Shown here piece after piece: positions 18,045 to 24,794 of a DNA stretch of 24,794 nucleotides (positions are counted from its first letter, which is position 1; each line of letters starts with the position of its first letter). The notes beneath the pieces were generated by a model. It made no database searches. It was given only the letters and a program-made list of their open reading frames with translations, and was not told where the DNA came from. The translations under genes were made by a program, and so were the position numbers. The stretch spans positions 1-24,794 of the IMG/VR virus record IMGVR_UViG_3300009184_000204, one strand, 5' to 3'. This DNA comes from a virus.

Positions 18045-19880
18045 TTAAATAATAGTCAACCCGTTATTTGTCTTCACCTTAACTGTAATATCTCTTTCTG
18101 GATATCTTATATGATATATCTCATTTGAATCTGCATAGATTGTTTCATCACTTGAAAGTATAATCCTATTTGAGGCTGGGGGATAATACCCCACAACTGG
18201 TTCTGCACCAGAATAATTGCCACCAACCAAATTTTTGAACAAAATATTTGATACAGTAATTACCCCATTCAAATTCTGAATGCTACTCTTTATTTCAGAT
18301 ATATTTATATCTTTGCCCAACTGAATATTCTGTGGTATGAAATAATTATTTATTGTTGAAATTATATTGTTAACAATATCTTTTGATGCAAAACCTGCTG
18401 ATATGGTAACAGCAGCCTCAACACCAACATCTATAACTTTTGCCGATGAAACAACAATATAATCATTTATCATTCTATAATTTGATAAATAATTTGCAAT
18501 ATTGTCTGTTAAAAATATTGAATTATCACTAATCAATTTTCCATTTGCATCATAGGATAAAACAAGCACTTGTATTTTATTATCCACCTCTTGAACTGAC
18601 ACCTTTGCTGGAGCCCCAAATTGTGGTGGCATATTACGTATGATTGATTCATAATCATTTATGGTAACTGCTCTTTTCTGCGCAGCAAAATTAAAGGATA
18701 CAAAATTCCTAACCTCTTCTGTGGTTGGTAATCCAGCTCCCCCAATTGCTGGGAATAAATTATTAACCCTTAATGAATTAATAACAGCCGATTCTTGTGC
18801 TGGATTCCCTGCATTCAATCTAAATGAATTAACCCCAATCTGGTTAATTGTATTTGGTCCAAGATTTGTGTTTAATCCACCCCCAACTCTGTATTGAACA
18901 AATAATGTGCTATTTGGTTTTAATGTTCTACCCAATGAGAAATTATTCAAATAATTCTGTAATGTGGGCAATTGACCTGTTGTTGTGAATTGGTTTAATT
19001 GCTCTAATGCTGTATTAACCCCATTTCCAAATGTCAATTTCTTAAACCCTTCTGATGTGAATTCACTTATGAAACGACTATCTGTTTGAATATACTTTCC
19101 AACCTTTATACCAGCATTGCCTGTGTCCTTTGTTTGGTCAATAATGAAAACCCTATCCTCTGCCAATGAATCAACCTCATACCATTTATTTGCATCCCCA
19201 ATAAAGTCTGATGATGGGGGAATTGTATTTATCTGACCATCTTTTAATAAAACACTTGTAATACCCAAAACATTTTTATCTGGCAAAAATAATTCAAAAA
19301 ATGGTCTAACATCAGATGCTGTTATAACCCTCTTAAATACCTTTGTAACCCCATTGATAACTGGCTCACGTTTTGTTAAAGTATAATTAATAACTATATT
19401 ATTTAACTTATTTGGTATTACTGTCCTATTTGGAAGACCCTGCCCATCATAATCTGATGAAAAATCAATATCATTTATGCTTTCAAAAATGACACCATTA
19501 CCCAAAACTTGTGCACCTCTCTCAAGGACACCAGCATATCTTGCGTCTGCCTTATCGCCAAATGGTGGTACAACTATTGAAAAATCACATAAGGTCAATG
19601 AGGGTCTTTGACCTGGGATTTTTAATCCGTAAGTTCTTGCTATATTATATATGGATGATTTTTGTTGTGCATATTGCAAAACTGTTTCTTGCAAACTCCT
19701 ATCAATATGATAATGCAAATTGTCAGCAACTGCTGCATTCAAATCAAGGAATACTGAAAATATGGAAGCATCATTAAAATCATTAATCAAGTCAGGATAA
19801 TATGTCCTAACATAATTTAATAATTCAGTTCTTATGCTCTGAAAATCCCTAACACCATATGATATTTTTCTATCTGACAT
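18045..19880 (-). CDS. Baseplate wedge protein, gp6-like (baseplate J family)
   Basis: The 611-residue product resembles T4 gp6 (660 residues), the protein that forms the continuous wedge ring of the contractile-tail baseplate and belongs to the baseplate J group. The N terminus has the family pattern: 'YGVRDFQSIRTELLNYVR', 'YYPDLINDFNDAS', 'LDLNAAVADNLHYHIDRSL' and 'TYGLKIPGQRPS'. The middle has 'GGAGLPTTEEVRNFV' followed by 'QKRAVTINDYESIIR' (about 380-415), and the C-terminal part (about 503-548) shows the terminal J-type domain ('LGKDINISEIKSSIQNLNGV'). It follows the gp25-like gene with one base between stop and start, as in T4 where 25 and 6 are adjacent. No membrane segment is present. 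The call is firm at family level. Confidence 0.9.
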   Translation of the reverse strand: MSDRKISYGVRDFQSIRTELLNYVRTYYPDLINDFNDASIFSVFLDLNAAVADNLHYHIDRSLQETVLQYAQQKSSIYNIARTYGLKIPGQRPSLTLCDFSIVVPPFGDKADARYAGVLERGAQVLGNGVIFESINDIDFSSDYDGQGLPNRTVIPNKLNNIVINYTLTKREPVINGVTKVFKRVITASDVRPFFELFLPDKNVLGITSVLLKDGQINTIPPSSDFIGDANKWYEVDSLAEDRVFIIDQTKDTGNAGIKVGKYIQTDSRFISEFTSEGFKKLTFGNGVNTALEQLNQFTTTGQLPTLQNYLNNFSLGRTLKPNSTLFVQYRVGGGLNTNLGPNTINQIGVNSFRLNAGNPAQESAVINSLRVNNLFPAIGGAGLPTTEEVRNFVSFNFAAQKRAVTINDYESIIRNMPPQFGAPAKVSVQEVDNKIQVLVLSYDANGKLISDNSIFLTDNIANYLSNYRMINDYIVVSSAKVIDVGVEAAVTISAGFASKDIVNNIISTINNYFIPQNIQLGKDINISEIKSSIQNLNGVITVSNILFKNLVGGNYSGAEPVVGYYPPASNRIILSSDETIYADSNEIYHIRYPERDITVKVKTNNGLTII

Positions 19881-19881
19881 A

Positions 19882-20358
19882 TTATATATTTATTATGATA
19901 AATTCACTACCTGAAAAACTATTGTTATTTGTAGTATATTCTATTTTTATTTTTGCTGTATTTTGATATGTGCCATTACCAGGCGAACGATAAACCTTAT
20001 CCCTTGATGATAACCCAACATCATCCACACTCAATCTGTTTCCTTGAACCTCCTCATTCTGATCCAAAGGCTCAATAATTATCTTGTTGATAACCAAATT
20101 TGGTATATACTTTGCAACAGAATCCCTAATATCATTTTCAATCACATCAAATGAAACAACATCCAATGGTTCAAATAGAAATTCATATAATCTTGTCCCA
20201 AAATCTGGTAAATAATATCTACTACCTTTTCTTGTTAATAACAAATGCAATAAAGATGCTCTAATCTCATCTGAAGCTGTTTCTGTCATCTTTAAGGCAT
20301 CACCCCTAAGTGATGTATCAAAGGGGAAATCAACACCATATGTAAAACCTTCAGCCAT
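19882..20358 (-). CDS. Baseplate wedge protein, gp25/GPW family
   Basis: The 158-residue product matches the gp25 (GPW) family of small baseplate wedge proteins, which join the sheath-contacting inner baseplate of contractile tails and injection systems. Visible signatures are 'FPFDTSLRGDALKMTE', 'IRASLLHLLLTRKGSRYYLP' and the hallmark 'PDFGTRLYEFLFEPLD' (about 50-65), then an amphipathic helix and a beta strand pair. Length is slightly above T4 gp25 (132 residues); a 15-20 residue tail explains the difference. It is the first gene of the leftward structural operon, and the region upstream contains a candidate late promoter. No Shine-Dalgarno sequence precedes the ATG. Confidence 0.9.
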   Translation of the reverse strand: MAEGFTYGVDFPFDTSLRGDALKMTETASDEIRASLLHLLLTRKGSRYYLPDFGTRLYEFLFEPLDVVSFDVIENDIRDSVAKYIPNLVINKIIIEPLDQNEEVQGNRLSVDDVGLSSRDKVYRSPGNGTYQNTAKIKIEYTTNNNSFSGSEFIIINI

Positions 20359-20442
20359 TATAACTCATTTAAATATAAATATATCTTTTTCACAAATTTG
20401 TAAACTATTTTAATTTATTGTATATTTATATGAAAAAAAATT
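20359..20442. promoter_or_regulatory. Divergent control region with two opposed TATAAATA boxes
   Basis: This 84-nt gap separates divergently read genes. TATAAATA occurs on the plus strand at 20374-20381, 61 nt before the plus-strand ATG, and on the minus strand at 20430-20423, 64 nt before the gp25-like ATG. The near-symmetric placement fits a back-to-back promoter pair using a T4-like late sigma factor. The sequence is very AT-rich, so chance matches are plausible; no -35 element or operator is identified. Confidence 0.42.
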
Positions 20443-21072
20443 ATGAAAACATTAAGATTAACAGAAGCTGGTTTAACTAAACTAGTTAAAAGAATAATTA
20501 TTGAAGACAAAGGAAGTGAAGGTCTTTTTATGGACTATCACAGTGCTAGTAAAGCATCAACTGGCAAAGAAGGAATGGCTAAGATGCAAAAAATTATGGA
20601 TAAATTAGAAAGAATGAAATCCAAATTTGAGTCATCTAATTTTTCATTTAGTGAAGATGATGTATTGAAACTTGAACTTATTGATGGTTTGTTATATGGG
20701 AGAGATTTTGATAGACTTATTAATACTTACAAAGAAAAAAAGAGTTCTTCAGAAGAATCATATAATAATAATCCTTCTAATTTCTATAATAAAAAACCAT
20801 CCTATTCTGATGTTGAATCTCAATTATTGAATGGTAAATTAGAATGGGATGGTGGTTTGAATTTATATAATTCAAAACTACAACAACTACCAGATAATTT
20901 AAGAATTAATGGTGATTTGGATTTAAGAAATTCCAATATTAAATCCTTACCAGAAGATTTGTTGGTTAATGGAAATATACTATTAAATACAAATAAACTA
21001 GCCCAATTTAGAAAAAGTGGTATTCCGTCTTCTATTAGGATAAAAGGTATATTTGATATTTCAAAAGGGTAA
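20443..21072 (+). CDS. Small phage protein with N-terminal helix module and LRR-like end
   Basis: This is the only plus-strand gene and lies alone between the late operon and nrdA. The 209-residue product starts 'MKTLRLTEAGLTKLVKRI', a short basic helix of the 'LTE-x-x-L-x-x-L/I-V-K-x-I' type that I associate from memory with the start of many Bacteroidota phage proteins, possibly a packaging or targeting tag. A charged, helical middle (about 40-120) follows, with a Ser/Asn-rich linker (about 104-120). The last 75 residues hold leucine-rich-repeat-like units ('LQQLPDNLRINGDLDL', 'IKSLPEDLLVNGNILL'). No membrane segment or catalytic motif is visible. The ATG at 20443 is preceded by an A-run, not a Shine-Dalgarno. 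A strong terminator follows. Function unknown. Confidence 0.78.
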   Translation: MKTLRLTEAGLTKLVKRIIIEDKGSEGLFMDYHSASKASTGKEGMAKMQKIMDKLERMKSKFESSNFSFSEDDVLKLELIDGLLYGRDFDRLINTYKEKKSSSEESYNNNPSNFYNKKPSYSDVESQLLNGKLEWDGGLNLYNSKLQQLPDNLRINGDLDLRNSNIKSLPEDLLVNGNILLNTNKLAQFRKSGIPSSIRIKGIFDISKG

Positions 21073-21095
21073 ATTTGTTGCTAACTAATCTTATT

Positions 21096-21136
21096 AAAAA
21101 ACCCCCAATTCTAAATTAATAGGTTGGGGGTTTTTT
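21096..21136. terminator. Bidirectional intrinsic terminator
   Basis: Arms at 21096-21108 (A6 C5 AA) and 21124-21136 (TT G5 T6) pair perfectly over 13 bp around a 15-nt loop. Each strand reads a C/G-rich stem then a T run, so it can end transcription of the plus-strand gene ending at 21072 and of nrdA ending at 21158. It is the only strong hairpin terminator seen in the window. Confidence 0.9.
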
Positions 21137-21157
21137 ATTTAACAAATTGTATAAAAT

Positions 21158-23911
21158 CTAAGATTCACAACTAACACACTCATTAATATTTCTTGCAAAT
21201 GATTGTGCTGAACTCTGGCTAAACTGATAGTAAAGCGTCTTAACCCCCTCTTCATGTGCATATAGATATAATTGATTTATATCCTTTGCTGGAACTGATG
21301 GATGTATCATCAAATTTAATGACTGTGATTGGTCAATGAATTTTTGCCTCTGTGCTGCTTGTAATATTAATTCTTTTGGTGATATTTCAATAAATGATTT
21401 AAATACCTCTTTTGTGGGAAAATCCAAATGCTGAACCGATCCATCTTTCTTCAAAATACTCTCCCAGGTTTCTGGTGTATTTAAACCATACTTATCCAAT
21501 TCAATATCCAAAAATGGATTCTTATAAATTGTTTTTGATTTAGCCAAATCTTTAATAAAATAATTTGATTTGATTGGCTCAATACCCATACTTACTTGTC
21601 CTAGAATAAATGAACTTGACTTGGTTGGGGCAATAGCAATTAATGTTGTATTGGCATAACCCTCTCTTAAACATTTATATCCCTTCTCTTCATATAAATA
21701 TTTTGAGGCCAATTCTGATTTCTCTTTAATTATTTTAAATATTTGATGATTTAATTGCTTTGCCATCAAAGATTCAAATGGTATTAATTTTGATTGGAAT
21801 AATGAATGATATCCTAAAACCCCCAAACCAATTGCTCTGTGTTGTGATGCAAATCTATTAGCCCTTTTCATACCAGCCATTTTACCTGACTTCAATATAA
21901 ATTCATCCATAACTGCATTTAAGAACATAGTATAAACCTCAATTGCGTCAGTCTCAACTATCTCATCCCAATGAAGTAAATTTAATGAACCCAAACAACA
22001 AACAAATGAATTTAATGAATCTGTCGGTAATTGAATTTCTGAACAGTTAAATGTTCTCAAACCATTTGATACAAAAATATGCTCATCATTATCAATAGTT
22101 GGGCAATAAACTGGTTCATTATCTAATTGCTCAATTGCAACAACCTTTGCCCTTTTTTTGGTATTATCTCTATATTCTCTTTCCTCAATAATTATATTTT
22201 TTCTTGACAAGAATTGTGTTTTATTTTCAATAATTAAGGCATCATTTTTACTACCAAAAATTAATCTCCAACAATCTTTAGATGTATAATATTTATGACC
22301 ACCTTTACCATCTGGCATTAAATGTGACCCCTCTTTTCTTAATAAAGCAATTGAACAACTTAATCCTAAATTTGTAAATAAAATTTGTAATTCTTTCAAA
22401 AAATCTTTATTAATATCAGCATATACTATCTGTAATGGTTCCCCTTCAGATACACCTTTAAATGCTGAACCATCTGCATATAACAAACCTTTTAAATAAG
22501 ACCAAATAGTATCCTCATTTGATTCCCAAATCCAAGATGGAACATAACCTTTTTCAAAATTTAATGCTTTTTTCAAAGTTCTTGATGTCAAACGCTTCTT
22601 TTTAACCAGTGATTGATTTATTTTACAATCATGAAATGTTGCTGGATTTCTATTTCTTAATCCAACTTTTTCTTTACCAAAAGCATTTTTAATACCATAT
22701 GTGTCACAATCATACTTATAATGTAATTTATTAAACTTTTCTTGAATATCATCAACTAAGTCAAAATCATTCTCCCAAACATCAATCATTAATTCATTCT
22801 TGGTTTGTGTTCCATCTGATTGATATATCCCCAACAAATAAGCCTCATCTTGCATATCCAAATCACCAAACAAACCTTTTTCTGTTTGCAAAGCAACATA
22901 GTCACCAATTTTTAAATCTTTTGCTTCAACTCTTACAATATCTTTTGTAGTATCATTAAAAACTGGTATTCCATGATTGAATGTCACTTTTTGTGTCATC
23001 CCATTTGAATATGTTATTTTTAGAATTTCAGCATCCTCATTTCTCAATAACATAGGAGATGATTTAACAGCTTCACTCCCACTAAATAAAACTAGTTCCT
23101 CACCACTCTCATGTAACTCTTTTACAGTCAAATATCCTTTTGATGTAACAACCCTTTGATCCTCTGTTAAGCATAAATTTGAAGCAGTTATCTCCATACC
23201 CAACTCTTTGTAGGGGGAATTGTTGTTTGAGTTATCCTTAAACATAATATATGGAAAACCAAACTCATTACGCCTTTGAATAATCTTTGCCCATATCTTT
23301 CTCTTACTTGGATCACCCCCCTTCATATCATTAATCCAATTATCTGTAACAGTAACACCATATTGTAAATTCTGGATTGGATTACCTTCTGTTCCAATAT
23401 CAAGGAATTCCATAATATCATCATGTTCAGCTGGTAACCAAACTGCACATGCACCCCTTCTTGCCTCTGATTGCTTGCAAACATCAACAACTGTGTCATA
23501 CACCCTTGCATAATGAACTGGTCCATCTGCTGTACCACCTGTTGATATTTTAGTTCCCCTACCTCTAATATTACCTAAATAAGCACTTGTGCCACCACCA
23601 TATTTTGACATCATACCAATTTCCCTTCCAGCATTTAAAATGCTATCTAATGTGTCATCAATATTGGATCCATAACAGGATATAGGCAACCCCTTTTCTT
23701 TGCCAAAATTAATCCATACAGGAGTAGAAAGGCTATAAAAACCCCTTGCCATATATTCCTCAAACTTAACAGCAAACCCATCAATTTTTAAATATTCTTC
23801 TGCTTTATTTGCAATATCTTTAATCCTTTGCTCGGGGGTCTCATTTATATACCCCCTTGATAAGAAAAGCCTGCTCTCATCATTTAACCAATAATATTTT
23901 TCTTTATTCAT
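21158..23911 (-). CDS. nrdA: Ribonucleotide reductase class I large subunit, intein-containing
   Basis: Encodes the catalytic subunit that reduces ribonucleotides to deoxyribonucleotides. The precursor is 917 residues; removing a 376-residue intein (247-622) leaves a 541-residue enzyme. By E. coli numbering I see C225 (C79, 'PISCYGSN'), N437 (N245), C439 (C623, the first residue after the intein), E441 (E625), C462 (C638), the radical-transfer pair Y730/Y731 (Y894/Y895, 'KTLYYQ') and a C-terminal CxxC (C912/C915, 'ECVSC'). The phosphate-binding 'PTKSSSFILGQVSMGIEP' is intact. Only 78 residues precede C225, so the usual N-terminal ATP-cone is missing. It follows nrdB by 12 nt, with no Shine-Dalgarno, and shares a terminator with the convergent gene. 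All catalytic residues are present, so the spliced enzyme should be active. Confidence 0.95.
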   Translation of the reverse strand: MNKEKYYWLNDESRLFLSRGYINETPEQRIKDIANKAEEYLKIDGFAVKFEEYMARGFYSLSTPVWINFGKEKGLPISCYGSNIDDTLDSILNAGREIGMMSKYGGGTSAYLGNIRGRGTKISTGGTADGPVHYARVYDTVVDVCKQSEARRGACAVWLPAEHDDIMEFLDIGTEGNPIQNLQYGVTVTDNWINDMKGGDPSKRKIWAKIIQRRNEFGFPYIMFKDNSNNNSPYKELGMEITASNLCLTEDQRVVTSKGYLTVKELHESGEELVLFSGSEAVKSSPMLLRNEDAEILKITYSNGMTQKVTFNHGIPVFNDTTKDIVRVEAKDLKIGDYVALQTEKGLFGDLDMQDEAYLLGIYQSDGTQTKNELMIDVWENDFDLVDDIQEKFNKLHYKYDCDTYGIKNAFGKEKVGLRNRNPATFHDCKINQSLVKKKRLTSRTLKKALNFEKGYVPSWIWESNEDTIWSYLKGLLYADGSAFKGVSEGEPLQIVYADINKDFLKELQILFTNLGLSCSIALLRKEGSHLMPDGKGGHKYYTSKDCWRLIFGSKNDALIIENKTQFLSRKNIIIEEREYRDNTKKRAKVVAIEQLDNEPVYCPTIDNDEHIFVSNGLRTFNCSEIQLPTDSLNSFVCCLGSLNLLHWDEIVETDAIEVYTMFLNAVMDEFILKSGKMAGMKRANRFASQHRAIGLGVLGYHSLFQSKLIPFESLMAKQLNHQIFKIIKEKSELASKYLYEEKGYKCLREGYANTTLIAIAPTKSSSFILGQVSMGIEPIKSNYFIKDLAKSKTIYKNPFLDIELDKYGLNTPETWESILKKDGSVQHLDFPTKEVFKSFIEISPKELILQAAQRQKFIDQSQSLNLMIHPSVPAKDINQLYLYAHEEGVKTLYYQFSQSSAQSFARNINECVSCES
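22046..23173 (-). other. Intein with LAGLIDADG endonuclease in NrdA
   Basis: Encodes residues 247-622. It starts with Cys (C247, 'CLTEDQRVVTSKGYLTV', block A), has block B TxxH (T310, H313), two LAGLIDADG motifs ('YLLGIYQSDG' 358-367 and 'YLKGLLYADG' 472-481, both with the catalytic Asp) and ends 'VSNGLRTFN' before C623. Insertion lies between L246 and the catalytic cysteine, so the enzyme stays inactive until splicing. The penultimate residue is Phe, not the usual His. An active homing endonuclease is likely. Confidence 0.93.
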
Positions 23912-23923
23912 TATATTTGTTTT

Positions 23924-24794
23924 TTAAAATAAATCGTCTTCTGTTATTGACTTTTGTTTTTTATTGTATGAAGTACTTTTCTTATAGAAAAAATCATCCT
24001 CCTTTGTTGATAAAATCTCCACATCAAACCATAACGTCTTCTCAATTTCTGTAAAATCAACCTTAAACACTGGCTTCATTCCAATTCTATTTAATGAATT
24101 GTTAAATCTATTTTGAATGAAATATTTAATTGTATCTTTTGATAAGAAACTTAACTCCCCATGCTCAAATATCCAATCTAATATTCCACATTCGGCAGCA
24201 TATGCTTTATGGCAAGCAGAAACAATTAGTTGCTCAAATTCTTTATCAAACCATTCTGGGTTTTCTTCCTTGATAATATTGATAAGTTCTGATCCAAAAT
24301 TACCATGAATTTCTTCCTCCTTTGATGTAGCTTCAACAACATTTGAAATACCCTTAAATAGATTTTTCTCTTTATTAAAGGACATCATAATCAAGAACTG
24401 ACTAAATAAACTCACATGCTCAATAAACAATGAAAATAATAATACAGACTTTGTGTACATTTTATTCTCTTTGCTCCTTGTTCCATCCAAATATTTTGAT
24501 AGATAACTAATTCTATTCTTTATGGCAGGAATTTCAATAACTGTCTGAAACTCATTTTCCAACCCAAGAATTCTTAATAATTGCGCATAAGCATCTTTAT
24601 GTCTTACTTCCGAATTTCCTGATATTAAAACTTTATTATTATATCTTGTTATAATAACCCCTGTTGGAACGGTGACACAATAAATATTACCATCATAATC
24701 CTCAATAGTTGGTCTGTATGTTATTGAGGAATAAGGTTCTACATTTACAAAATTAATAGCATAAACATCTTTATAAGAATCTTTCCTATTATCT
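23924..24794 (-). CDS. nrdB: Ribonucleotide reductase class I small (radical) subunit, intein-containing, partial
   Basis: The frame is open to the right edge, so the N-terminal part and most of an intein lie outside. After the splice site the enzyme resumes with 'SEVRHKDAYAQLLRILGL', which gives the diiron ligands E115 and H118 and, four residues on, the radical tyrosine Y122 (E. coli numbering). Further on are 'FIEHVSLFSQF' (E204) and 'KEEEIHG' (E238, H241). The C terminus ends in 'ITEDDLF', the short acidic/aromatic tail that docks on NrdA. An internal TTG at 24562 is not the start: the frame continues upstream through the metal-site motif and the intein. It is followed by nrdA at 12 nt. 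The visible catalytic residues are intact, so the spliced protein should be functional. Confidence 0.93.
   Translation of the reverse strand, partial: DNRKDSYKDVYAINFVNVEPYSSITYRPTIEDYDGNIYCVTVPTGVIITRYNNKVLISGNSEVRHKDAYAQLLRILGLENEFQTVIEIPAIKNRISYLSKYLDGTRSKENKMYTKSVLLFSLFIEHVSLFSQFLIMMSFNKEKNLFKGISNVVEATSKEEEIHGNFGSELINIIKEENPEWFDKEFEQLIVSACHKAYAAECGILDWIFEHGELSFLSKDTIKYFIQNRFNNSLNRIGMKPVFKVDFTEIEKTLWFDVEILSTKEDDFFYKKSTSYNKKQKSITEDDLF
24614..24794 (-). other. C-terminal part of an intein in NrdB (partial)
   Basis: About 60 residues are visible. They read 'YCVTVPTGVIITRYNNKV' then 'LISGN' before Ser+1, matching the final blocks of a phage-type intein (xYCxxVPxGxxxxRxNxK, then xxGN). The penultimate residue is Gly, not His, and the next exon residue is Ser. 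Insertion falls one residue before metal ligand E115. Whether an endonuclease domain is present cannot be told from this window. Confidence 0.88.

Noticed and set aside
22046-23173. Group I intron with endonuclease instead of an intein
   Set aside because: The insert is in frame from end to end with intein blocks A and B and a C-terminal Asn followed by Cys; no intron boundary is needed.
23924-24562. A complete 212-residue NrdB starting at TTG 24562
   Set aside because: The frame continues upstream through the EVRH metal-ligand motif and an intein C terminus, so the TTG is internal.
1-24794. tRNA genes, CRISPR arrays, insertion sequences or a lysogeny module
   Set aside because: I saw no cloverleaf-like segments, regularly spaced identical repeats with unique spacers, transposase or integrase motifs. 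The tandem repeats seen are coding.

Overview
The window is part of the genome of a large contractile-tailed (T4-like) bacteriophage that very probably infects a member of the Bacteroidota. The phage assignment rests on a gp25-type and a gp6-type baseplate wedge gene side by side at the head of a long, tightly packed run of structural genes. The host assignment rests on three things: SprB-type repeats (the repeat of the flavobacterial gliding adhesin), a FISUMP domain (very common in Bacteroidota), and AT-rich start regions with no Shine-Dalgarno sequence. No tRNA, CRISPR array, insertion sequence or integrase is visible.

Layout, right to left. (1) 24794-21158, minus strand: a ribonucleotide reductase pair, nrdB (cut by the right edge) then nrdA. 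Both are interrupted by inteins placed at catalytic residues: between L246 and the catalytic thiyl-radical cysteine in NrdA, and one residue before the first diiron glutamate in NrdB. The NrdA intein carries a two-motif LAGLIDADG endonuclease. (2) 21096-21136: a perfect 13-bp hairpin with flanking A and T runs, serving as a shared terminator for nrdA and the convergent gene beside it. (3) 20443-21072, plus strand: the only gene on that strand, a small protein with a short N-terminal helix module and a leucine-rich repeat-like end. (4) 20359-20442: a divergent control region with two oppositely oriented TATAAATA boxes. (5) 20358 to beyond position 1, minus strand: eleven contiguous genes in one apparent late operon, with junctions that overlap, abut or leave gaps of at most 79 nt.

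The late operon starts with the baseplate wedge genes (gp25-like, gp6-like). A 1,635-residue protein with an internal transmembrane block and an unknown 542-residue protein follow. Then come smaller unknown virion proteins, a gpI/gp7-like 992-residue wedge candidate, and a set of host-contact modules: a Pro-Thr stalk protein, a FISUMP (C-type-lectin-like) protein, a seven-repeat SprB-like protein, a duplicated-domain protein with a Pro-Thr hinge, and a very large protein with two or more Pro-Thr stalks that runs off the left edge. I read this as wedge assembly first, then peripheral baseplate and fibre parts that touch the host surface. The leftmost coding region (1-1722, minus) is open across its whole visible length and has no stop inside the window.

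Most notable are the paired active-site inteins in both RNR subunits, an ATP-cone-less NrdA, a virion arm built from host-adhesin-like repeats, an expanding Pro-Thr stalk with perfect 66-bp tandem copies, and a membrane-helix block with a basic patch and Cys cluster inside a giant baseplate-locus protein.
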